A stretch of DNA of 64,000 nucleotides from assembly GCA_026706025.1 (NCBI GenBank), contig JAPOZO010000034.1, positions 34,637-98,636 on the forward strand, read 5' to 3'. This document shows positions 45,868-54,058 of the stretch, one piece after another. Within the stretch, counting starts at the first letter, position 1. Every line of letters begins with the position of its first letter. This stretch comes from Candidatus Poribacteria bacterium. GTDB lineage: Bacteria; Poribacteria; WGA-4E; WGA-3G. The notes under the pieces are model-generated. The model saw only the letters and a program-made list of their open reading frames with translations, did not search any database and was not told the origin of the DNA. A program made the translations under genes and the position numbers.

Positions 45868-46868
45868 CAAATCTCCTGCTCAGTCTGTTGTATAGCTGCA
45901 GATGTTTCTGTCATGTTAAGGAAAAAGGCAATACTTGCTAAGATGAGTTCGGCAGAGAGCATCCATATACGACAAAGCAGCGCGACGAGCGTTGCTTGTG
46001 GAACAGGCATATAACTTGATAATAATAACCCTAACAGCCCTTCGCGGATGCCTAAACCGCCGGGGGTCAGGAAACTTAAGAAGCCGACAATCCATGCGAA
46101 GGCGTAGCAGGCGGTGAGAATACCAGCATCTGCCCATGCCACCGGGGCAAGGCTTCGAACAAATAGATAAAAAGCGAATCCTTGACAACTCCACAGCAGA
46201 ATGTGGCTGGCGAGGATACCTACGCCCCCATCCCCGCGCAAGCAGGCGGCGGAGCACCAAAACGATTTTTGACAGAACGGTTGTCCTATTTCTCGGAGCG
46301 TTTTCAGAGCTTGCCTCGCGTGAACTGACACCTTTGGAATTAGAAATAGCATACCGGCTATAGCACCAACGACAGCGAGTGTGAAAAGCAACGTGTGTCC
46401 CGATATTTTTTCAAGAACACTCAACGCGGTATCCCGCATTTGCTTTGAAGATAGCAGAGACATAGCAATAAATCCACCAAGAGCTGTCTCGATACCAACG
46501 TGCAAGGTGAGACTCCCTCCGACAGCGGTTTTACTCAATCCGAACCGATGACTTAACGAAAGCAGTCTCACAACTCCCCAGATCCGACCAGGGAGATATC
46601 GCGTGATGTTGGCGAGGTGGAAGAGCGCAAAGGCGTTGCGAAACCAGACATGTCCTCCAGGGGTAATGCAGCGAAGGAGCATTGTGAACGGCCAGACATA
46701 GAAGCTTCGGTAAAGAAGAATGAATCCAAAGGAAGTCACGAGCCATCGCCACTGTATCTGAAGTGTGATATCTTCCAGCTGTTTGTGAGCCTGAATGAAG
46801 GGCTTGATGAGAAAAAAAAGGAGTGCACCTGCAATCAGAATACCAAAAGATTGACGGAAAGTTTTCAT
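45867..46868 (-). CDS. UPF0104 / flippase-like membrane protein
   Basis: 333 residues with seven to eight membrane segments. ANITRYLPGRIWGVVRLL and FLTPGGLGIREGLLGLLL are characteristic of the UPF0104 / lysylphosphatidylglycerol synthase membrane family (YbhN/AglD type). In archaea and bacteria these proteins occur in glycosylation loci, some as dolichol-phosphate-sugar flippases or glycan-modifying proteins. It overlaps the glycosyltransferase 2 gene by ATGA and the GT-C gene by TGATG, so all three are translationally coupled. Confidence 0.8.
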   Translation of the reverse strand: MKTFRQSFGILIAGALLFFLIKPFIQAHKQLEDITLQIQWRWLVTSFGFILLYRSFYVWPFTMLLRCITPGGHVWFRNAFALFHLANITRYLPGRIWGVVRLLSLSHRFGLSKTAVGGSLTLHVGIETALGGFIAMSLLSSKQMRDTALSVLEKISGHTLLFTLAVVGAIAGMLFLIPKVSVHARQALKTLREIGQPFCQKSFWCSAACLRGDGGVGILASHILLWSCQGFAFYLFVRSLAPVAWADAGILTACYAFAWIVGFLSFLTPGGLGIREGLLGLLLSSYMPVPQATLVALLCRIWMLSAELILASIAFFLNMTETSAAIQQTEQEI

Positions 46869-47860
46869 TGTTTCTTAGTGTTCAAAAATGTTTTGACGGT
46901 ATAATCTTTTACCTGTTTAGCATTGGCAAACGAGACGAGTTCACCAAACATCCCAAAGCAAAATGTGAGAATTCCGCTGGTAATGAGAAAGGTGCTCGTC
47001 CCTGCGACAGTGCTGGTTTTTGGTAACCCGATGAGGAGAATACTACCGAGTGCGACTCCTATTGTGCCAAGCGGTCCAAACCCCCGGAGTGGACGTCGCT
47101 TGCATCGGGATATAAAGAAACGGACGAGTTTACCCGATTTGGGTAGAAACGGCTTTATCGGGTTCGAATTTTGCTGAAAGACAGAGATAATCAACTTGAA
47201 GGCGATAATATCCAACATCACGCGCCAGATTCTGCCGAGCCCGTACTTACTTTTTCCAAAACGTCGTGGGTGATGTGTGACAACAATTTCGGCAATACGC
47301 GCTCCTGCTACTGTAGACATTGCTGGGATAAATCGGTGCATCTCTCCATAAAGCGGTACCTGTTTGATAATGGATGCTCGGTACGCTTTGAGTGAGCATC
47401 CGTTGTCATGGATAGGGACACCTGTTACCTTACCGATGATCCAGTTGGCAACGATGGAGGGGACACGTCGCGTCAAAAATTTATCCTGTCGTTCTTTTCG
47501 CCAACCACATACCAAATCATAGCCTTCGTCCAATTTTTCAAGCAGTTTCGGGATATCGGCTGGATCGTTTTGCAAATCCCCGTCCATACTGATAATCCGC
47601 TGCCCTTTTGCGAATTCAAAACCTGCTGCCATGGCGGCGGTTTGTCCGGCATTCTTTTGGAATCGGATGACTACTACCTGTGGGAAGGTTCGACTCAGTT
47701 TAGATAGCACAGTAAAGGTGCTGTCTCGGCTGCCATCATCAACGAACAAGACTTCATAAGCCCCTTCGAGTGTCTCACAAACTGCCTGAATCTTCTCAAA
47801 CAGAGGGACGATATTCTCCTCTTCATTGTAAACTGGAACGACGATGGAAAGAAAGGGCAT
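46865..47860 (-). CDS. Polyprenyl-phosphate glycosyltransferase (GT2, DPM1-like)
   Basis: 331 residues from ATG 47860 with AAGGAG upstream; an in-frame earlier start is less supported. SIVVPVYNEEENI, DDGS, and the DGDLQNDP segment (metal and sugar-phosphate binding) are typical GT2 motifs. After the catalytic domain (about 1-220) two membrane segments follow, as in GtrB/DPM-type enzymes that make polyprenyl-phosphate-mannose or -glucose. Likely supplies the lipid-linked sugar for the GT-C enzyme or STT3. Adjacent and coupled to the flippase-like gene. Confidence 0.87.
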   Translation of the reverse strand: MPFLSIVVPVYNEEENIVPLFEKIQAVCETLEGAYEVLFVDDGSRDSTFTVLSKLSRTFPQVVVIRFQKNAGQTAAMAAGFEFAKGQRIISMDGDLQNDPADIPKLLEKLDEGYDLVCGWRKERQDKFLTRRVPSIVANWIIGKVTGVPIHDNGCSLKAYRASIIKQVPLYGEMHRFIPAMSTVAGARIAEIVVTHHPRRFGKSKYGLGRIWRVMLDIIAFKLIISVFQQNSNPIKPFLPKSGKLVRFFISRCKRRPLRGFGPLGTIGVALGSILLIGLPKTSTVAGTSTFLITSGILTFCFGMFGELVSFANAKQVKDYTVKTFLNTKKQ

Positions 47861-47977
47861 GGTTAGAGCTCCTTTTTCCAGATCTGGTGGATCCAGACGC
47901 GAATTGCCAATTGGCACTTACTTCTTTCGGTTCCGTGCTTTGGCGGAACTTAGAAAAATAGTGAGGTTAACTATCGA

Positions 47978-50626
47978 TTAGTAATTAATCTTCCAAATTT
48001 TTATATCATCAAAAGGCGAAGAATCTTCTGTCTCCATTTCTTGTGTTGGATAGACCTGCTCAAAGTGGTCTGTGTGACTACCTAAAAAATACAATTGGAA
48101 AATCAATAGGTTGCAGGCTTCCTCATTGAAGTACATTGCATGCTTGTATTCAAGAGTTCGATGGGGGCGATGGACATCCACATTTGTAATAACTAAACTT
48201 CCTGAGCCCTCAATATTTTTTTCTGTTTTTTTCTTATCAAAGATAACATACATGGGTGATGTGTTCATATCGTCAATGCGTATAGATGCTTTGTGGAAAC
48301 TTCCATCTGCTTTGTATTCAACATCGGCGTGTTTGGTACTTGCGTTCTTCTTAGAACAGGGCAAATAACGTTCTTTTGTGCCCTCTGAAGAATTGGAATG
48401 TTCAGAAGATTGAGGCGATATCTGCTGAGTCGGTTTTTCTTGAGACGCATCCGAAGCATTGCTTGCTTGTTCATCAATTCTGAATGATTCTGTTAATATG
48501 TTAAGTGCCGTGTCTTCAGGAAAACCTGTGGCAACTATGCCTTTTAAATTCTTAAACACATCTTCAGCCGGAATCATAAGGTGTGTTGCCTTGTGAGATT
48601 TTAAGAATTTTAGAGCCTCTTCAGGTGTTTCTGCACAAAAAACTTCACGTGTCATGGAATGAATCCGAGGCAAGTTGTGTTGTTGATCTACTATTGTTGC
48701 TCGTTCTCCGAGTGCCTCAATACGGCTACCGTAGTCCCACCAAGCAGCCACAACTGATTCAATAGGGGTGTGGGTCTTTAACCAATTGAAAGCCTTAATT
48801 TCATGGGATGCTGGTATGTTTCCTGTTACATTCTGAGAAATCCAATTGGGGAGAAGGTGCGGAACTCCACCGGTAATAATACATATCGCTATGCTGAGTA
48901 TCAGGCATGCGGCTTTTGTTTTGACAGAACTTTTCTTTTCCGTTGAAAATTCTTGATTTCCTCGGAGCAGGAGCATAATCACACTAAGTATCATTAAATT
49001 CGCACATATAAGAGACGACATAACCCCGTCGAGACCGATGTTAATGAGAAACGCGAGGCACGGGGTTCTCAACTGCCAGACAAGAACCAGGAAACACATT
49101 AGCATCGCAAGATTCGCTACTCTGCTATCGTTATAACGAGCAGCACGTTTAAGTATAAACATAATTGCATAAGCACCAAGAATTACCGCCGGAGGCACAA
49201 GAAAAAGCACGAATCGTAGGGCACCACGATTATAGAGTAGCGTGAATAATGCCCAAATTAAGAGAAATAAGAGTAGATCTGTATAGAGATTGATAGGATC
49301 TTGTCTTTTGTACGAATTCCGAAGATACGAAACCCCAATCGCGCCAATACATAAAATGACAGATCCGAGATATATAATTTCCATTAATCTGTGTTGCATA
49401 TTCGGATGCGTGCTAAGAATCATTGCAGCAAGGGCAGTGGTAAGGATTCCTGTTACCACTTTTGCATGCATGCGATAGGTTTCAGTGAGGGAGTATGTTA
49501 CTAACAAGAGACCTAACAAGGGAAAAATGAAAAAGAGTCTATATTGGTTAAACCAGTGAGATAATGAAGGTTCGTTAAATTCGCTAACGGTTGCCGTGAA
49601 TGATTCTGTTCCTGCGGGATCGAGGAAGGTGTCAATTAACTGTTGGGGCGGAACTAATACAAACAAGAAGATAATCAAGCTCGTAACCAGTATCCCCCAT
49701 AATGCGCTTCTCATCCATTGGGCTTTAACGTGCCTTACCAAAATGCCCAAGCCAGCAACGATGGTAAAAAGGGTTGGGACAACGATGGCGAAAAGGGTCG
49801 GTAGAGCCATCTCGGCAAGTGTGTACGCCTGATGCGGGTTAGAAGTGTATCTTTCAGTGAAAAGAAGCATCATTAAAATGGAAGGGATATACCAACATAA
49901 ATAGAGATAGAACTTCTTCTGATCGTAGGATCGTGTAAGTAATTTGGCTGTATTAAAGACAACAATGATAATCGATAGGAGTCCTACCCCTGGCCAGGTC
50001 AACCCCAAGGCTCCCATACTAATGCCCGATAGCAGTGCCAATGGTAAGTATCGCTGTCTTTCTTGGGAGAGGGCTTGATAGGCAGCGACAAAAAAATAGA
50101 GGCACGCCAGCCATGCAAGTAGGGATAGCGGATCTCTGTCTGCCCAGCCTGCATGTGTTCGGGCAAGAGCAGCGGGTATTGTCGCAAGAATTGTTACCGC
50201 AATAAGCGATATAGGTTTACCAAACAGAAGATTTGTTAGACCGAAAAATATTATAAGGATTAATATGAATAGGATGACGGGATAATATATGGCGACGCTT
50301 TCAATTGAGATGTCGGGCGCGAAGATCCGGATGCCTTTGTAAAGATAAGCAATCGCATAGCAGTTTAGGTTTGCCCTGCCCCGTAAGTTGAGTCCGTCGG
50401 GATAATTTTGCATATAATCCCGATCCGGGAGCCGTCCCTCAGTGATGATTGTCTTTGCCTGTCTATAATAGAAATAGGAGTCATAACCGCTCAGGTATTT
50501 ATCCTGAAGTTGGTCTGCTTCTTTAACACGAACAAAAACGGCAGCGACAATGCTCAAAGTTAAGATACCTATAGTCGCGATGTGCCGCCATTTTATGTGA
50601 TTCATCATCCAATTCATACCCAACAT
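47978..50626 (-). CDS. stt3: STT3-type oligosaccharyltransferase
   Basis: 882 residues. The N-terminal 13-TM half has the first acidic motif in GYDSYFYYRQ, the second in HAGWADRDPLS, and TVSEFNEPS, resembling the SVSE/TIXE loop. The soluble C-terminal half has WWDYG near residue 627 and AEDVFKNLKGI, similar to the DK motif. Together these are diagnostic of the catalytic subunit of N-linked oligosaccharyltransferases (PglB/AglB/Stt3), which move a lipid-linked glycan to Asn in N-X-S/T on the outer face of the membrane. After WWDYG the second substrate site is altered (DQQHN where DGG is usual). AGGAGGTAT precedes ATG 50626; a second ATG at 50617 is possible. It leads the coupled glycosyltransferase genes. 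Confidence 0.9.
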   Translation of the reverse strand: MLGMNWMMNHIKWRHIATIGILTLSIVAAVFVRVKEADQLQDKYLSGYDSYFYYRQAKTIITEGRLPDRDYMQNYPDGLNLRGRANLNCYAIAYLYKGIRIFAPDISIESVAIYYPVILFILILIIFFGLTNLLFGKPISLIAVTILATIPAALARTHAGWADRDPLSLLAWLACLYFFVAAYQALSQERQRYLPLALLSGISMGALGLTWPGVGLLSIIIVVFNTAKLLTRSYDQKKFYLYLCWYIPSILMMLLFTERYTSNPHQAYTLAEMALPTLFAIVVPTLFTIVAGLGILVRHVKAQWMRSALWGILVTSLIIFLFVLVPPQQLIDTFLDPAGTESFTATVSEFNEPSLSHWFNQYRLFFIFPLLGLLLVTYSLTETYRMHAKVVTGILTTALAAMILSTHPNMQHRLMEIIYLGSVILCIGAIGVSYLRNSYKRQDPINLYTDLLLFLLIWALFTLLYNRGALRFVLFLVPPAVILGAYAIMFILKRAARYNDSRVANLAMLMCFLVLVWQLRTPCLAFLINIGLDGVMSSLICANLMILSVIMLLLRGNQEFSTEKKSSVKTKAACLILSIAICIITGGVPHLLPNWISQNVTGNIPASHEIKAFNWLKTHTPIESVVAAWWDYGSRIEALGERATIVDQQHNLPRIHSMTREVFCAETPEEALKFLKSHKATHLMIPAEDVFKNLKGIVATGFPEDTALNILTESFRIDEQASNASDASQEKPTQQISPQSSEHSNSSEGTKERYLPCSKKNASTKHADVEYKADGSFHKASIRIDDMNTSPMYVIFDKKKTEKNIEGSGSLVITNVDVHRPHRTLEYKHAMYFNEEACNLLIFQLYFLGSHTDHFEQVYPTQEMETEDSSPFDDIKIWKINY

Positions 50627-51144
50627 ATACCTCCTGAAACTTTAGGCTAATAGGCAGGTTTCAATCAACCCAATGAAGGGCTGACTGCTTATAAGACCCG
50701 AACCTCTAAAGTTGTATTACCAATGCGTCACTTTATCAATCAACATAAAAAATAGTATTCTTTTAATCTTATAAGTAATCTTATAAGCTTTGCTCATCCC
50801 CGGATGCGGGTTACGCAGAACAAGTTAGGGGCTAGGTTGATGTTCATTTAAAACTTCCGTACTTGCTGAGAGGTTGCACCATCACTAATAGCATGTAGGT
50901 TTTGCCTCGCAAAGTTCTAACCGAAAATTCGTCGCTTTTTTATTTAATCTATTCATGATAGACCTCTGGCTGATCTTTCGCGGTCCGCACCTTCTTGATA
51001 ATAGGTTGTAAGGTTATCGGTAAAGAGATGACACGAGGTGCCTCAGAGGGACTGATGCGCCTCATGCCACCTGGCACACAGCGAGGAGTTAGTCATACCA
51101 TACGGACGAAAACGCCTCACAGGATTTCCGTATAATGGTGCCAT
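50627..51144. other. Gene-free region with conserved 3' element
   Basis: No gene is seen between the STT3 start and the first small peptide. Bases 50640-50990 are unique and A/T-rich, with GCTCATCCCCGGATGCGGG as a small hairpin. Bases 50991-51139 are copy 1 of the conserved stem-loop element described separately. Confidence 0.6.
50991..51139. repeat. Conserved stem-loop element, copy 1
   Basis: GAGGTGC, the 15-base loop CTCAGAGGGACTGAT, then GCGCCTC; then CACCTGGCACACAGCGAGGA and GTTAGTCATACCATACGGAC. ATACGGA pairs with TCCGTAT further on. It lies directly 3' of the peptide gene at 51145-51414 on the minus strand. Copies 2 and 3 lie at 51437-51573 and 52245-52360. Confidence 0.8.
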
Positions 51145-51414
51145 TTAAGGATCTTCAGGCTCAGGCTCATTTTTACAGTTATAACGGTATAGGTAGCAGT
51201 TATCGTCAACCTGAGCAATATCGCACTGCATACTTGAGGAATTACACACCTTGTTATAAACAATCACCGTAGATAGGTACTGGAGTGGTTGTTGCTCGAG
51301 TGGATCTACAACGAGTTGATTCTCCTGATACGATGCCTCTATTAACACAACGATATTTAGCAACGATATACTGGCAAACAAAAGAAGAGCAAAGACGATT
51401 TTTCTCTTAGACAT
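51145..51414 (-). CDS. Small secreted four-cysteine peptide, copy 1
   Basis: 89 residues. N-terminal signal or anchor (SKRKIVFALLLFASISLLNIVVLIEA), then a segment ENQLVVDPLEQQPL and a C-terminal part with four Cys spaced C-x6-C-x8-C-x6-C. AAGGAAGTG precedes the ATG at 51414. It is a diverged member of the family at 51579 and 52366; the spacing of all four Cys and the VDP(L/F)EQQP motif are kept. One N-X-S sequon lies between Cys 1 and 2 (CNSSS). No known family was recognised. Two disulfides are likely if exported. Confidence 0.78.
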   Translation of the reverse strand: MSKRKIVFALLLFASISLLNIVVLIEASYQENQLVVDPLEQQPLQYLSTVIVYNKVCNSSSMQCDIAQVDDNCYLYRYNCKNEPEPEDP

Positions 51415-51436
51415 TTTTCACTTCCTTGGTTAATGG

Positions 51437-51573
51437 GTTGTAAGGTTATCGGTAAAGAGATGACACGAGGTGTCTCAGAGGGACTGATGCACCTCATGCT
51501 ACCTGGCACACAGCGAGGAGTTAGTCATACCATACGGACGAAAATACCTCACAGAGTTTTCGTATAACGGTGT
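51437..51573. repeat. Conserved stem-loop element, copy 2
   Basis: GAGGTGT, loop CTCAGAGGGACTGAT, GCACCTC, then TGCTACCTGGCACACAGCG. Identical to copy 3 from base 51498 onward. Located 3' of the peptide at 51579-51836 and overlapping the leader of copy 1. Confidence 0.8.
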
Positions 51574-51578
51574 GCCGT

Positions 51579-51836
51579 TTATTTGTCGTTATTTCGCTGA
51601 TCATAACAGTTGAGAGGTCGTTGTACACAATCATACTTGGTATTGTCAATAGAGCAACTATTAGACTGCTTATTGCACCTCTTGTTATAATGTATCGATG
51701 CTGGAACTGGTTGTTGCTCGAAAGGATCTACAAAGAGTGCATCCTCCTGGTTCGATGCTTCTATCAACACAGCGACGTTTAGCAACGATATACCAGCGAT
51801 AAAGAGAAGAGCAAAAATGACTGTTCTCTTAGACAT
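51579..51836 (-). CDS. Small secreted four-cysteine peptide, copy 2
   Basis: 85 residues, identical to the one at 52366-52623. Signal segment (TVIFALLFIAGISLLNVAVLI), VDPFEQQPVPASIHYNKRC, then C-x6-C-x8-C-x6-C. AAAGGAGGTGA, a near-perfect ribosome site, lies 7 bases before ATG 51836 and so predicts strong translation. The minus strand 3' side carries the stem-loop element. The identical copies indicate recent duplication (period 787 bases) or gene conversion. Confidence 0.82.
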   Translation of the reverse strand: MSKRTVIFALLFIAGISLLNVAVLIEASNQEDALFVDPFEQQPVPASIHYNKRCNKQSNSCSIDNTKYDCVQRPLNCYDQRNNDK

Positions 51837-52365
51837 TCTTTTTCACCTCCTTTCTCTTTGGAATCTTCTTAACTTCAGGACCTACGTAAATGTCTCTGAA
51901 TATCAGGATTTTGGCGTATATCGTTGGTTTCGCCATCAACCGGGTGCTCAGTTGAAAGCGCAAGCCGGAAGGATTTCATACGATGTCCCGCAGAAAACTT
52001 CTTTAGCGGTTTGGCTCACAACTTCCCGTAAGCCCTGAACTTCTATATGCCTTCACATGGGGTTAACACCAAAGGTGTAGACGGTTGCTCCGCTTAATCG
52101 TTGGATGATTTGCCCATGCAAGAGGTTCCTATAGTTGAAATAATCTTTGTCTGCTAGGCCGAGGGACCTGTCAACTTTGCTGATCCGTGTTGAAAGATAT
52201 TCGCTAGCCCACTCGAACAATGCGTCGTAGATATCCCGTGAAGAGGTAGCATGAGGTGTCTCAGAGGGACTGATACACCTCAATGCTACCTGGCACACAG
52301 CGAGGAGTTAGTCATACCATACGGACGAAAATACCTCACAGAGTTTTCGTATAACGGTGTGCCGT
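51837..52365. repeat. Repeat-unit leader, spacer and stem-loop copy 3
   Basis: The first 53 bases (51837-51889) equal 52624-52676. Bases 51990-52053 (TTTAGCGGTTTGGCTCACAA to TATATGCCTTCAC) recur at 52746-52808. A unique stretch 52054-52240 separates the units; it holds an 81-codon minus-strand frame of doubtful value. Bases 52245-52360 are stem-loop copy 3. Confidence 0.75.
52245..52360. repeat. Conserved stem-loop element, copy 3
   Basis: GGTAGCATGAGGTGT (52245-52259), the loop CTCAGAGGGACTGAT, then ACACCTCAATGCTACC (52275-52290): a 15-bp stem with one bulged A. It is the most perfect of the three copies and lies about 75 bases 3' of the peptide at 52366-52623. Confidence 0.82.
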
Positions 52366-52623
52366 TTATTTGTCGTTATTTCGCTGATCATAACAGTTGA
52401 GAGGTCGTTGTACACAATCATACTTGGTATTGTCAATAGAGCAACTATTAGACTGCTTATTGCACCTCTTGTTATAATGTATCGATGCTGGAACTGGTTG
52501 TTGCTCGAAAGGATCTACAAAGAGTGCATCCTCCTGGTTCGATGCTTCTATCAACACAGCGACGTTTAGCAACGATATACCAGCGATAAAGAGAAGAGCA
52601 AAAATGACTGTTCTCTTAGACAT
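52366..52623 (-). CDS. Small secreted four-cysteine peptide, copy 3
   Basis: 85 residues, identical in protein and DNA to the copy at 51579-51836. Same strong AAAGGAGGTGA ribosome site. It is the first of the three in transcription order, downstream of the cytochrome gene. Four Cys in C-x6-C-x8-C-x6-C and a short VDPFEQQP segment after the signal region, possibly a processing site. Function unknown. Confidence 0.82.
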   Translation of the reverse strand: MSKRTVIFALLFIAGISLLNVAVLIEASNQEDALFVDPFEQQPVPASIHYNKRCNKQSNSCSIDNTKYDCVQRPLNCYDQRNNDK

Positions 52624-52844
52624 TCTTTTTCACCTCCTTTCTCTTTGGAATCTTCTTAACTTCAGGACCTACGTAAAATACCTATCAACACCAAGGTTTT
52701 GGAGCGTAGCACAAACTGCAATGATTTCACAGGATCTCCTGCAGCAAACCTCTTTAGCGGTTTGGCTCACAACTTCCCGTAAGCCCTGAACTTCTATATG
52801 CCTTCACCTGATAGAATTCCGTCGAAATAAGGATGTATGACACC

Positions 52845-52880
52845 CTATCCGTGAGGAATAGCATTCTGGTGTACGGATAG
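52845..52880 (-). repeat. CTATCCGT...ACGGATAG stem-loop
   Basis: Perfect 8-bp arms (52845-52852 and 52873-52880), 20-base loop, 15 bases after the cytochrome stop. No T-run follows, so it may be a processing or mRNA 3'-end structure rather than a classical terminator. Confidence 0.5.
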
Positions 52881-52894
52881 AAGGGGTTGAGGAA

Positions 52895-54058
52895 TTAATG
52901 TCTCACTTTAGGGTAGTATTTTTTCATATCAAAGTCTGAATGTTCTTTATCGTGACAAGTCATACATAATTTCTTAGATGGACGCCTCAACATATTAACT
53001 TTTGAGGGAGCTTTAATATGAGCAGAGCCTGGACCGTGGCACATCTCACATTGCACATTAACAAGGCTTCTGTCAGGCGATCCAAAAGTGTACCCTGAGT
53101 CATACCCGCCTCCTGTAACATGGCACATGACACACTTTGGACTAAATTGGCGATGTTTTCGTAAGAGGGTATCATACGCAAAAGCGTGTTTTGTCTGGGA
53201 CCATTGATTGTACTCGTCTAAATGGCATGATTTGCACATTTCCACGCCGACAAATTCTGCGGTAGTTCGTTCCCAAGAGAGAATGGGTTTATCGAACCCA
53301 ACTTCATCATTTTCGGCAATCTTGCTGTAGAACTCATTGAGATAGGTTCTGATATCAAGGGCGTCCTCGACTGACTCTGACAGTTTAAGGTCGGAATGTT
53401 TAAAATCCTGAATTTTTCCTGCTGCATTCATGTTCAATTCTAACTTATCTAAGGCATAAGTTTGTCCGGTGCATACCCATATTAACGTGTTTCCTGAAAA
53501 GCCGCTTGCCGCTCTACCAATGTAGACTTCGCCAGATGAGTTTACCGACCACCTTGAGATATCAAGGGGGAGAATGATAAGATCAATCTGATCTGTGTGA
53601 TCTAAAATCTCAGTGATCGTCGCCACATCTAACTGTCCAACCAATACGACTAAGTCACACGCTTCTCTGAGCCTGGGTAGATATTTATCAATAGCTTCAA
53701 TTGGATTTTTGATAGAAAGTTGTGCCGTTTTGGATTGATACAAGGGCGTAAAACTTCTTAAGTATACCTCCTGAGAAACCCCAAGAAATCCTACCTTGTA
53801 GTTGCCCATCTTCTTTAAGAGGTACGGTTTAAAGATGGGATGATCCCCATCATATATGTTTGCGGATATAAAAGGAAAGGATAATGTTTCTGACTGTTCT
53901 TTGAGAGCCGGATATCCATAAAGCAGTTCTAATTCGGTTACAGCCGCAAATTCATGCCCCATCATTTCAAAGCTCTCTAAGAAAGCCTCCAATTCAAGTT
54001 GGTCAATCTGTTCTTTGATCACTCGGTCTGGAAAAGCATTACCCGCACTAAACAACAC
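52895..54058 (-). pseudogene. C-terminal part of composite protein: phosphatase-like domain and four-haem cytochrome c
   Basis: Frame of 387 codons without a good ATG. It continues the protein of 54019-55773 after a -1 shift near 54108, where AGA-ATG is read as AGA-AAT-GCT (RNATVVRQERQ). The first 230 residues resemble a 5'-nucleotidase / metallophosphatase fold, without an intact metal set that I can see. Four CxxCH haem sites follow: CKSCH, CVMCH, CEMCH and CMTCH. The end KKLCMTCHDKEHSDFD resembles cytochrome c554-type proteins. It needs periplasmic haem attachment. Whether the shift is a pseudogene, an assembly error or programmed frameshifting cannot be told from sequence. Confidence 0.7.

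Noticed and set aside
52053..52298. 81-codon minus-strand frame between peptide copies 2 and 3
   Set aside because: It starts within the stem-loop element, has no ribosome site and no recognisable family; the remainder is unique DNA. It may be a fragment but cannot be supported as a gene.
50991..52360. Integron-like attC cassettes for the peptide genes
   Set aside because: The stem-loops lack the paired GTTRRRY/RYYYAAC core sites, and no integrase is seen.
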